A stretch of DNA of 8,151 bases from an uncultured Clostridia bacterium (GTDB taxonomy: Bacteria > Bacillota > Clostridia > Oscillospirales > Acutalibacteraceae): positions 1 through 8,151 of the forward strand of contig CAMJHI010000090.1 in assembly GCA_946405475.1 (NCBI GenBank), in the 5' to 3' direction. Shown here piece after piece: positions 1 through 6,814 of the stretch. A program made the position numbers and the translations under genes. Numbering within the stretch: the stretch's first letter is position 1; the number at the start of each line of letters is the position of its first letter. The notes below the pieces were generated by a model. The model saw nothing but the letters and a program-made list of their open reading frames with translations, searched no databases and was not told the origin of the DNA.

Positions 1-1
1 G

Positions 2-325
2 TTCGCTTCGGTGGTCGAACCGGAACGGCTTGAACCGGGCGATCTGGTTCAATTGCAAAATGAAGAGGGGCGGTTTTATCACACCGTGATCGTCCTTGAA
101 AGAACGGAGGACGGCGAGATTCTCATTGCCGCGCATTCCGACGATTACCTGGAACGGCGTCTGAGCGATTACAGCGCGGCGGCGTTTCGCTGCCTGCATA
201 TCGAGGGCATCCGCTTTGAAACACAGCTGCGGGATTTCTGTTTTCAGACGCTGATCAGCGGCGGGATCGAGCCGCTGCAGGAGGAGGAACAGACCGAAGA
301 TGAAAATGACGAACAAAGCACTTGA
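2..325 (+). CDS. Putative amidase-domain protein, C-terminal fragment (5' end outside window)
   Basis: The reading frame is open from the first complete codon at position 2 and ends at TGA 323-325, giving about 107 residues of a longer protein. The GTG at 11 is internal and not a start: the reading SVVEPERLEPGDLVQL continues a domain. The visible part resembles the C-terminal half of the putative amidase domain (Pfam Amidase_6) found in many Clostridia. Its hallmarks here are EPGDLVQL, then FYHTVIV with a histidine that would sit in the NlpC/P60-like active site, then ILIAAHSDDY and FRCLHIEGIRFE. The known domain is thought to cleave amide bonds, perhaps in cell-wall peptides, but the catalytic cysteine half is outside the window. 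The last 20 or so residues are an acidic, low-complexity tail. The family call comes from motif memory; the substrate is unknown. The stop codon overlaps the -35 box of the next promoter. Confidence 0.62.
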   Translation, partial: FASVVEPERLEPGDLVQLQNEEGRFYHTVIVLERTEDGEILIAAHSDDYLERRLSDYSAAAFRCLHIEGIRFETQLRDFCFQTLISGGIEPLQEEEQTEDENDEQST

Positions 326-350
326 AATCAGAGCGTATGTTTAATATAAT
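322..350 (+). promoter_or_regulatory. Sigma-A-type promoter for the GH38 operon
   Basis: TTGAAA (322-327) and TATAAT (345-350) are separated by exactly 17 bp. The -10 is a perfect consensus and the -35 has five of six consensus bases. The local sequence is AT-rich within an otherwise GC-rich window. Transcription would start near 357, leaving a leader of about 57 nt before ATG 414. The -35 box overlaps the TGA stop of the upstream amidase gene, so no separate terminator fits between them and some read-through from upstream is likely. Confidence 0.75.
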
Positions 351-366
351 AGGATTGGTTATTTAT

Positions 367-384
367 GGGCCGGCTCCGCCCGGC
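367..384 (+). other. Small GC-rich hairpin in the 5' leader
   Basis: GCCGG (369-373) can pair with CCGGC (380-384) around a 6-nt loop. An alternative pairing is GGGC (367-370) with GCCC (378-381). The two pairings exclude each other. No T-run follows, so this is not an intrinsic terminator. It ends about 20 nt before the Shine-Dalgarno site of the first operon gene and could tune translation or mRNA stability. It may also be chance in GC-rich DNA. Confidence 0.25.
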
Positions 385-404
385 ACAGGAATCAGAAAGG
401 AATG

Positions 405-410
405 AAGGAG
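405..410 (+). promoter_or_regulatory. Ribosome binding site deciding the start of the first operon gene
   Basis: AAGGAG lies 3 nt upstream of ATG 414. The in-frame ATG at 402 has only AAAGG one base before it, which is too close to work as a Shine-Dalgarno site. The start at 414 is therefore favoured, although its spacing is also shorter than ideal. Confidence 0.5.
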
Positions 411-413
411 AAC

Positions 414-2198
414 ATGAAACAAACGGTTAAACTGCGCAGTACCCCCAACCGCTTTTGTACGTTCTATCAAAAAGATGATCCCACCATACCGCAATCGCTG
501 TTTCAGGCGGAACACACCGTGCCTGATCTGAGCGGCATCCGCGTTCCCCTGCCCTCGCGCAAAGTCGACTACACCTGTTCGGCTGTCAGCGCCGACGGCG
601 CGCTCTGGCTCGGTTCAAGCGGCGGGCTGACCCGCTGGTACCCCGACGCGCACGACGAAGAAGACCGCGTGATGTATTTTTCCGCCAACCGCTATCTGCC
701 GGATAACCACGTGCAGTCGCTGGTGGCTGACGGCGAAAACGGCGTGTGGGTGCTGACCAAAACCGGCGTGGTTCACGTGAAAATGAAGGTGGTCTCGCCG
801 CGGGAAAAGGCCAACGTGCTGCTCAACGAAACGCTTGAGGCCGTCGACCGCCGCGGCATGGTCAGCCAGAAGGCGCTTTCCGTTGCGCGCGACGTATCTT
901 CCGCCGTGCCCTACGGACATTCCGACAACGACGGCTGCTTCACCGCCGGGTTCACCATCGGCGAAATTTTCCGCTACGCCGTGCTCAAGCGCGAAAAAGG
1001 TGAAAACGACCCCGAAACCGTGCAGGCGCGCAAGGTGGCGACCCGTGCGTGCGAAGCCTGCCTGCTGCTCATGCACGTTTCCAAGCGCGGCGACGGATTC
1101 GTGGCCAGAAGCTATCTGACGCCCGACGAGCCTGTGCCGGACGACGGGCTGTTCTACCGCCTGAGCGGCGACAAGGCCGTCTGCCTGGAAACGAGCTTTT
1201 CCAAAAAGAAAGGTCTCGCCGGGGTCGAGATCGACGCGCCCGCGCCCATTCCCGAGCGCCTGCGCCGCCTCTACACCGAAAAAGGCTACGAGGACGACGG
1301 GCTGATCTACAAGGGCGACACGAGCAGCGACGAGATCAGCCTGCATTTTCTGCACATTTATTTCGCGCACAAATTCTTGGGCGAGGGTGATCCGGAGCTG
1401 GACGAGCTGCTCAAATCCACCGCCGCGCGGCTGGCTGAGCACATTGTAAAAAACGGCTATGAGCTCATGGAATGCGACGGCAACCCCACCACCTGGGCCA
1501 AATGGAGCCCGCGCTATTTCAACACCATGTTCGGCTGGCCGGACGCGCCGCTCAACGCCGCCGAAATTTTAATGTACATGAAGGTCACGCAGGCCGTGAC
1601 CGGCGACTATGACAAATGGCAGAAGGAATATGACAAGCTCGTTGAAATGGGCTACGCCGACCTGACCACCAAGCACTATGAGCGGGCGTTTCAGGCGTCG
1701 CTGGCCGAAAACGGCGACGTTGAAAGCGAGCTGATGTACGGCGACAATATGCTGGCCGTGGTTTCGTTCTGGGGGCTGCTCATGCTGGAAAAGGATGAAA
1801 CCCTGCGTGAAAAATACCTCGCAGGCTTCCGTTCCTGGCACGGCACCGTCTGCCGCGAAAACTGCCCCGGCTACGAATACCCCTATGCGCTTTGCTGCGG
1901 CTGGGATACCATTGACCTGAAAGCCGCCGCCAAATGGTTTGAACGCACGAACATGAGCCGCCTGGCCGCGGGCGTCAGCCTGGGCGCGCGGTTCGACGTG
2001 GCCAAAAAGCTGCGCTGGGGCGGGTATGAGGAAACCTCGTTCCTGCTGCAGCCGGATGAACGCTTCATTGCCAAATACGACCGCAACCCGTGGAGCTTCT
2101 GCGAGGAGGATTCCGGCGGCATCAATTATCTGGAAAGCTGTTACGTTTACACGTTCGCCTACTGGATCGGCCTGTATTACGGCTTCATTGAAGATTAA
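414..2198 (+). CDS. Uncharacterised protein: propeller-like segment plus probable (alpha/alpha)6-barrel, possible glycoside hydrolase
   Basis: 594 residues from ATG 414; an in-frame ATG at 402 would add four residues, but AAGGAG 405-410 favours 414. There is no signal peptide or membrane segment, so it is probably cytoplasmic. Residues about 50-125 contain two short repeats like those of the two-component regulator propeller (GALWLGSSGGLTRW and NGVWVLTKTGVVHV), too few for a full propeller. From about residue 165 on, the helical, aromatic and acidic-rich sequence resembles six-hairpin glycosidase-like proteins. Conserved-looking blocks are HSDNDG (about 169-174), GDTSSDE (about 301-307), NPTTWAKWSP (about 357-366), YEYPYAL and a terminal SGGINYLESC segment. 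I recall similar SDNDG/GDTSSDE arrangements in uncharacterised proteins of Bacteroidetes and Clostridia, but know no assigned activity. It ends 11 bp before the probable mannosidase start, in the same unit, which suggests a joint role in glycan breakdown. Possible catalytic acids are the Asp/Glu residues in these blocks. The fold is an inference; the function is unknown. Confidence 0.82.
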   Translation: MKQTVKLRSTPNRFCTFYQKDDPTIPQSLFQAEHTVPDLSGIRVPLPSRKVDYTCSAVSADGALWLGSSGGLTRWYPDAHDEEDRVMYFSANRYLPDNHVQSLVADGENGVWVLTKTGVVHVKMKVVSPREKANVLLNETLEAVDRRGMVSQKALSVARDVSSAVPYGHSDNDGCFTAGFTIGEIFRYAVLKREKGENDPETVQARKVATRACEACLLLMHVSKRGDGFVARSYLTPDEPVPDDGLFYRLSGDKAVCLETSFSKKKGLAGVEIDAPAPIPERLRRLYTEKGYEDDGLIYKGDTSSDEISLHFLHIYFAHKFLGEGDPELDELLKSTAARLAEHIVKNGYELMECDGNPTTWAKWSPRYFNTMFGWPDAPLNAAEILMYMKVTQAVTGDYDKWQKEYDKLVEMGYADLTTKHYERAFQASLAENGDVESELMYGDNMLAVVSFWGLLMLEKDETLREKYLAGFRSWHGTVCRENCPGYEYPYALCCGWDTIDLKAAAKWFERTNMSRLAAGVSLGARFDVAKKLRWGGYEETSFLLQPDERFIAKYDRNPWSFCEEDSGGINYLESCYVYTFAYWIGLYYGFIED

Positions 2199-2203
2199 GG
2201 AGG
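2198..2203 (+). promoter_or_regulatory. Strong ribosome binding site without a canonical start codon behind it
   Basis: AGGAGG, within TAAGGAGGAG, begins at the last base of the preceding stop codon. With a 6-nt gap the start would fall at 2210-2212, which reads GTT followed by AAT AAA TCC. The site thus points to translation starting at 2210, or very near it, for the mannosidase. Confidence 0.65.
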
Positions 2204-2209
2204 AGAAAG

Positions 2210-4693
2210 GTTAATAAATCCAGGATCCATCTCATCGGCAGCGCCCATCTGGACCCCATCTGGCTGTGGCGGTGGCAGGAGGGCTGCGGCGAGGTGCTGC
2301 AGACCTTCCGCAGCGCGCTGGACCGTATGAACGAATACGACGATTTCGTGTTCACCTGCTCCTCCGCCGCCTATTATAAATGGGTGGAAGAGCTCGATCC
2401 CGACATGTTCGCCGAGATCCAGAAAATGGTCAAAAACGGACGCTGGGTGCCGGTGAACGGCTGGTGGGTGCAGCCCGACTGCAACATGCCCTCGGGCGAA
2501 AGCTTTGCGCGGCAGGCGCTTTACAGCCAGCTTTATTATTATGAAAAATTCGGTAAGATCTGCCGGACAGGCTATAACGTCGATTCCTTCGGCCACAACG
2601 CCATGATGCCGCAATTGCTGCGCCAGGGCGGCATGTGCGCCTATGTGATGATGCGCCCCGAAACGCGCGAAAACCCCAACGCGCCCGAAGACCTGTTCTG
2701 GTGGGACAGCAGCGACGGCAGCCGCGTGCTCACCTACCGCATCACGGGCAGCTACACCGCCAGCGGAAAAGACAGCATTGACGAAAAAGCGGAGGATCTG
2801 CTGCGCCGCGCCGAAAACGACGGCCACGGCATGATGCTGTTCTACGGCGTGGGCAACCACGGCGGCGGACCGACCCGCGGCGACATCGAACACCTGATCG
2901 AAAAAATGCAGACGGAGGGCTATGAATCGCTGAAGTTCTCCAGCCCCGACGAGTTTTTCCGTGACATGCTCGGCACGCCGCTGGATATCCCGGTGTGGAC
3001 GGACGACCTGCAGCACCATGCGAGCGGCTGCTATTCCGCGACCTCGCTGGTCAAGCAGCTCAACCGCAAGGCGGAAAACCGTCTGACCGCCGCCGAAAAG
3101 TTCAACACCATCGCCGTCAAAACGGCGGGCGCAAAGGCCGAAACCAAGGCCTTTGCCGAAGCGTGGGAGCGTGTTTGCTTCAACCAGTTCCACGATATTC
3201 TGTGTGGCTGCTCCATTATGGAAGCATATGAAGATGTGAAAGAAAGCGAGGGCTATGCCCTTGACGTGGCCGCCCGTATTTATAACAGCGCCGTCATCCG
3301 CATCGCCAGACAGATCGACACGTGGATCGAGGGCGTGTCAGACCCGGTGTGCGGCGAGGTGCGGCATCTGGGTGCGCGGCGTGATTTTCCGCGCCCGATC
3401 GTCGTGTTCAACCCGCTTTCACAGCCCATCGAAATGCCGGTGCGCGCGCTGTACGATTCCAAGCGGGTGACCGACAGCGAGGGCAGCGACGTGCTGTTCC
3501 AGAACGTCCGTTCCTCCCGCTCGAACGACAGTCACCTTGACACGCTGTTTCTGGCGAAGGTGCCCGCGATGGGCTACGCCACCTACTGGCTGTATTTTGA
3601 AGACGACACCGCACCGCTGACCTCCGGGCTGACCTGCGAAGCCGAACCGGTCGTCGCCATGGAAAACGACCTGCTCCGCGTGGAATTCGACAAAGCGACG
3701 GGCGGCATCCGAAAGCTGCTTGGTAAAACAAGCGGCGTCGATTACGCCGCCAACGCCGTGCTGGCTGTGCCGACCGTGATCGACGACCACAAAACCGACA
3801 CCTGGGCGCACAACGTGTTCCAATTCCACGACATCAAGGGCACGATGAACGTGACGAGTGTGGAGTGCGTGGAGCAAGGCCCGCTGCGCGCCTCGGTAAG
3901 AATCAAATACGCCTTCAACACGTCGACCTTCACACAGGAATTCTGCCTGACGCAGGGCAAAAAGCTGCTGCGCGTCAAATGCAAGGCCAACTGGAGCGAG
4001 CCGTTCACCATGCTCAAGCTGCCGTTTGACATTGGCGGAACGGACGAGATCTCGACCTATGAGATCCCCTGCGGCTTCATCAAGCGCCCCTGCGACGGCG
4101 ACGAGGAGCCTGCGCAGCAATGGGCGGACGTGACGGCGACCGACGCGCAGGGTCGGCGCATCGGGCTGGCGATCATGAACGACGGCAAATACAGCTATGA
4201 CTGCCCCGGCACGCAGCTTCGCCTGACCGCCCTGCGCAACGTCATTTTTGCCGATCACTATTCTCACCGCCCCGCCGCCGATTTCAACTTCTGCGACGAA
4301 GGGCTGCAGCGGTTTGAATACGCGATCCTGCCGCATGAGGGCGAAGCGGAAGAGAGCGAGATCATGCTCGCCGCCGCGCGGTTTAACTGCCGCCCCGTGA
4401 CAGTCAGCGAAAGCTACCACAAGGGCAAGGGTGAGCCGCAGGTAAAGAGCTTTCTGGAAATCAGCAAGCCGAACATCATCGTGACGGCGTTCAAATTCAG
4501 CGAAGACAAGAGCGGCGCCGTTGTGCTGCGCTGCTTTGAATCGGCCGGTCGGAAGACGCGGGCAAATCTTCTGTGCGACCTACTCGACGCGGCCTTTACG
4601 GTCGATTTCAACCCGCACGAGATCAAGACCTTCCGCATCGACCCGAGCGGAAAGGTGTTTGAAGTGAACTTCCTGGAGGGCATCGTGAAGTGA
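2210..4693 (+). CDS. Alpha-mannosidase, glycoside hydrolase family 38 (start codon non-canonical or damaged)
   Basis: About 827 residues if translation begins at 2210. GH38 enzymes are zinc-dependent, retaining alpha-mannosidases. Seen here: RIHLIGSAHLDPIWLWRWQ near the N-terminus with zinc ligands H13 and D15; YNVDSFGHN with the presumed nucleophile and zinc ligand D125 (codon 2582-2584); FWWDSSDG; GNHGGGPTRGD; and FNQFHDIL with the fourth ligand H328 (codon 3191-3193). The middle helical domain and a long C-terminal beta-sandwich region follow, so the domain set is complete. No signal peptide is visible, so it probably acts in the cytoplasm on imported mannosides or N-glycan fragments. The start is anomalous: the frame opens after TGA 2189-2191 and has no ATG, GTG or TTG before GTG 2294, which would remove the HLD zinc motif. 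AGGAGG at 2198-2203 places the start at GTT 2210. The stop overlaps the start of nnr. Confidence 0.93.
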   Translation, partial: VNKSRIHLIGSAHLDPIWLWRWQEGCGEVLQTFRSALDRMNEYDDFVFTCSSAAYYKWVEELDPDMFAEIQKMVKNGRWVPVNGWWVQPDCNMPSGESFARQALYSQLYYYEKFGKICRTGYNVDSFGHNAMMPQLLRQGGMCAYVMMRPETRENPNAPEDLFWWDSSDGSRVLTYRITGSYTASGKDSIDEKAEDLLRRAENDGHGMMLFYGVGNHGGGPTRGDIEHLIEKMQTEGYESLKFSSPDEFFRDMLGTPLDIPVWTDDLQHHASGCYSATSLVKQLNRKAENRLTAAEKFNTIAVKTAGAKAETKAFAEAWERVCFNQFHDILCGCSIMEAYEDVKESEGYALDVAARIYNSAVIRIARQIDTWIEGVSDPVCGEVRHLGARRDFPRPIVVFNPLSQPIEMPVRALYDSKRVTDSEGSDVLFQNVRSSRSNDSHLDTLFLAKVPAMGYATYWLYFEDDTAPLTSGLTCEAEPVVAMENDLLRVEFDKATGGIRKLLGKTSGVDYAANAVLAVPTVIDDHKTDTWAHNVFQFHDIKGTMNVTSVECVEQGPLRASVRIKYAFNTSTFTQEFCLTQGKKLLRVKCKANWSEPFTMLKLPFDIGGTDEISTYEIPCGFIKRPCDGDEEPAQQWADVTATDAQGRRIGLAIMNDGKYSYDCPGTQLRLTALRNVIFADHYSHRPAADFNFCDEGLQRFEYAILPHEGEAEESEIMLAAARFNCRPVTVSESYHKGKGEPQVKSFLEISKPNIIVTAFKFSEDKSGAVVLRCFESAGRKTRANLLCDLLDAAFTVDFNPHEIKTFRIDPSGKVFEVNFLEGIVK

Positions 4694-6210
4694 GAGTCGT
4701 CACCTCATCCCAGATGAAGCAAATCGAACAGAACGCGGCCGCTGGCGGGCTTTCCTATCTGACCATGATGGAAAACGCCGGTGCGGCCTGCGCTGACGCG
4801 ATCGCACAAGCCGTTGATCCCGCGTGCTCTGTCGTGATTCTGTGCGGCAAGGGCAAAAACGGCGGCGACGGCTTTGTCATCGCGCGGCGCCTGCGCCGAA
4901 AAGGCTTTCAAAAAATCCACGTACTGCTGACAAACGGTCTGCCGCAGGCGGACGACGCCGCCGTGATGTTTGAAAAGCTCGACGGTGCCGCCGTGCTGGA
5001 TTGGCAGGAGCAGAAGGACGCCGCCGGACAGGCCGTGACCGCGGCCGACGTGATCGTGGACGCGGTGTTCGGCTTCGGCTTTCACGGCGAGGCGGACGAG
5101 CCGACGGCGGAGCTGTTCCGCGCGGTGAACGAAAGCCGCGCGACCGTGTTCGCCGTGGACGTGCCCAGCGGCGTGGAATGCGACACGGCAAACGCATGCC
5201 GCGACGCGATCATGGCGGACGTCACGCTTGCCATCAGCTTCTGCAAGCCCGGTCACCTGCTCTATCCCGCCGCCGAACACTGCGGCAAAGTGATCGCGCT
5301 GCCCATCGGCATCCAGGAAGAAAGCTGTGACGGCGTGGACGACGCCGGATTCTTTACGCTTTCCGACGAAGAAGTGCAGCTGTCCAAACGCCGCAGGGAC
5401 ACCAACAAGGGCACCTTCGGCAAAGTGCTCAGCGTATGCGGCAGCCGCCGTTACGCGGGCGCCGCCGTGCTGGCGGCCAACGGCGCGGTCAGGATCGGCG
5501 CGGGGCTGGTCACGGCCGCGTTCCCGGACGCAGCCTACCCGGCCGTAGCGGCCAAGCTGACCGAACCGGTGCTGCTGCCCCTCCCCTGCTGTACGGACGG
5601 CTTTTTCAGCCGCGCCGCCATCGACCCGCTGCAAAAGGAAGCGAAGACCGCATCGGTGCTGCTCATCGGCTGCGGGCTCGGTCAGACAATGGGCACGGCA
5701 AGCCTGATCAGCGAACTGCTGCCCGAAACTGATGGTCCGATCGTTCTCGACGCCGACGGCATAAACCTGATCAGCCGGAATATACATGAACTGGAGAGCA
5801 TCGGTTCCCGCACGGTGCTGACCCCGCACCCCGGTGAATTCGCGCGCCTGCTCGGGGTAAGCATCCCCGAGGTGCAGGCAAACCGTCTTGCTTTGGCAAA
5901 GCAATTTGCGCAAAAATATAACACCGTGCTGGTCCTCAAAGGTGCCGCCACCGTGGTGGCAAGCCCCGAACGGGTCTACGTCAACCGCACCGGCAACCCC
6001 GGCATGGCACGCGGCGGCAGCGGCGACCTGCTCGCCGGGATGATCGCGGGGCTGATCGCACAGGGGCTGAGCCGCTTTGACGCCGCCGTGACCGGCGTGT
6101 TCCTGCACGGAACCGTCGGCGACCGCGCCGCGCGCAAATACTCGATCCACGGCATGACGCCGAGCAGCATGATCTCGCTGCTGCCCAAGGTACTCTCCGA
6201 TTTTGAATGA
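4690..6210 (+). CDS. nnr: Bifunctional NAD(P)H-hydrate repair enzyme Nnr (epimerase + ADP/ATP-dependent dehydratase)
   Basis: 506 residues, the usual length of bacterial fused Nnr proteins. It repairs NAD(P)HX, the hydrated and inactive form of NAD(P)H. The N-terminal YjeF_N domain (about 1-215) interconverts the R and S epimers. It shows MMENAGAA (26-33), GKGKNGGDG (53-61), DAVFGFGFHG (124-133) and the conserved DVPSG (157-161). The C-terminal ribokinase-like domain (about 230-506) dehydrates S-NAD(P)HX using ADP (or ATP in some lineages). It shows KGTFGKVLSVCGS (240-252), DADG (354-357), TPHPGEFARLL (378-388), VLKGAAT (415-421) and GNPGMARGGSGD (435-446), with the catalytic Asp of the GGSGD loop. 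Start GTG 4690 overlaps the mannosidase stop as GTGA and has GGAGGG (4675-4680) 9 nt upstream, so translational coupling is likely. Cytoplasmic. The protein looks intact. Confidence 0.95.
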   Translation: MRVVTSSQMKQIEQNAAAGGLSYLTMMENAGAACADAIAQAVDPACSVVILCGKGKNGGDGFVIARRLRRKGFQKIHVLLTNGLPQADDAAVMFEKLDGAAVLDWQEQKDAAGQAVTAADVIVDAVFGFGFHGEADEPTAELFRAVNESRATVFAVDVPSGVECDTANACRDAIMADVTLAISFCKPGHLLYPAAEHCGKVIALPIGIQEESCDGVDDAGFFTLSDEEVQLSKRRRDTNKGTFGKVLSVCGSRRYAGAAVLAANGAVRIGAGLVTAAFPDAAYPAVAAKLTEPVLLPLPCCTDGFFSRAAIDPLQKEAKTASVLLIGCGLGQTMGTASLISELLPETDGPIVLDADGINLISRNIHELESIGSRTVLTPHPGEFARLLGVSIPEVQANRLALAKQFAQKYNTVLVLKGAATVVASPERVYVNRTGNPGMARGGSGDLLAGMIAGLIAQGLSRFDAAVTGVFLHGTVGDRAARKYSIHGMTPSSMISLLPKVLSDFE

Positions 6211-6213
6211 AAG

Positions 6214-6218
6214 AAGGA
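6214..6218 (+). promoter_or_regulatory. Ribosome binding site supporting a TTG start for the lipoprotein
   Basis: AAGGA lies 6 nt upstream of TTG 6225. The alternative ATG 6207, which overlaps the nnr stop as ATGA, has only AAGG about 16 nt upstream. Confidence 0.45.
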
Positions 6219-6224
6219 ATCGGT

Positions 6225-6710
6225 TTGAAGCGCCTGCCCGCCCTGCTCTTTGTTTTGATCCTGATGATGACGGTGGGGTGCAGCGCCAAAGAACCGACTG
6301 CCGTTGCGATCAACCGCAGCTTTTGCTGCCCCGCAGCCGTCGAGCAGAACGGTCTTCGCTATGAAGCCGGGCTGACGGTCGCGCCGGAGCAGTGCGCTGC
6401 GGTTTTTTCATGGCCGGAGGCAATCAGCGGCATGACGATGACCTGCCGCGGGGACAGCGTCAGCGTGCGATTCGGTCAAAGCGAGCGTGAAACGGCGCTG
6501 CCCGAACCGAAGCAATGCTTTCTGTACTGGCTCAGCCGGGCGCTCGCGCAGCCTCTGACCGCCGTGAACCGCAAAGAAAACACGCTGGTTTTTCACGGCA
6601 CGATCGACGGGCACGCCTATCTGCTGACCATGGATCAGGACAGCCTGCTGCCGCTGTATTTTGAAATGGCTTCGCCCGATCTGACAGTCAGATTCAAACA
6701 CAGCGAATAA
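6225..6710 (+). CDS. Small membrane-anchored lipoprotein of unknown function
   Basis: 161 residues from TTG 6225; an in-frame ATG at 6207 overlapping the nnr stop would add six residues. TTG is preferred because of AAGGA at 6214-6218 and because it gives a standard short signal: MKRLPALL, then a hydrophobic stretch, then TVGCSAK. The cysteine about 19 residues in is a plausible lipidation site, although T at -3 is a poor lipobox residue. The mature part is about 140 residues, with alternating hydrophobic patterns such as RYEAGLTVAPEQCAAVFSWP and VSVRFGQSE, and a C-terminal strand-rich stretch (YLLTMDQDSLLPLYFEMA). The pattern is reminiscent of LolA-like or DUF4367-like beta-sheet lipoproteins in Firmicutes, but I cannot confirm a family. 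Its place after nnr and before mazF matches the position of the lipoprotein gene ydcC between acpS and alr-mazE-mazF in Bacillus subtilis. It probably faces the outside of the membrane. Confidence 0.82.
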   Translation: MKRLPALLFVLILMMTVGCSAKEPTAVAINRSFCCPAAVEQNGLRYEAGLTVAPEQCAAVFSWPEAISGMTMTCRGDSVSVRFGQSERETALPEPKQCFLYWLSRALAQPLTAVNRKENTLVFHGTIDGHAYLLTMDQDSLLPLYFEMASPDLTVRFKHSE

Positions 6711-6725
6711 AATGAGAATGAGACA

Positions 6726-6770
6726 GGCACAAAAAATCGCTCCCGATGATTAAGCGTGCCGTTTTTCGGC
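6726..6770 (+). terminator. Weak hairpin region, possible terminator or attenuator before mazF
   Basis: GGCAC (6726-6730) can pair with GTGCC (6755-6759), enclosing a smaller ATCG/CGAT hairpin (6736-6739 with 6744-6747), and GTTTTT follows at 6761-6766. An alternative hairpin, TGCCG/CGGCA, closes around the T-run itself. The stems are short and the T-run is only five bases, so at best this is a partial terminator at the end of the operon. No convincing promoter pair was found before mazF: TATGAT at 6795-6800 has no good -35 partner. Confidence 0.3.
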
Positions 6771-6814
6771 AACACTAACAGTACCGCAAAGGATTATGAT
6801 CGGAGAGTGATACC

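Noticed and set aside
2189..2215. Programmed -1 frameshift from the first operon gene into the mannosidase frame
   Set aside because: The mannosidase frame is closed by TGA at 2189-2191, leaving only a few bases for slippage before TAA 2196-2198, and no slippery heptamer is present. Independent initiation at the AGGAGG site fits better.
2294..2296. GTG 2294 as the mannosidase start
   Set aside because: It would remove the HLDPIW zinc-ligand block that is encoded in frame just upstream, and it has no Shine-Dalgarno site at a suitable distance.
3419..4420. Minus-strand frame of 333 codons inside the mannosidase, and similar ones at 615-1442 and 2195-3193
   Set aside because: These are shadow frames of well-supported + strand genes and show low-complexity His/Ala/Val-rich translations.
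4705..6150. Long open frame (481 codons) on the minus strand opposite nnr
   Set aside because: It mirrors the codon pattern of the real gene in GC-rich DNA, its translation is rich in His, Ala, Val and Gln with no recognisable motifs, and the + strand protein is a complete, motif-supported Nnr.
6791..6814. Separate promoter for mazF around TATGAT 6795-6800
   Set aside because: No -35-like hexamer lies 16-18 bp upstream and there is no TGn extension. It is too weak to call.
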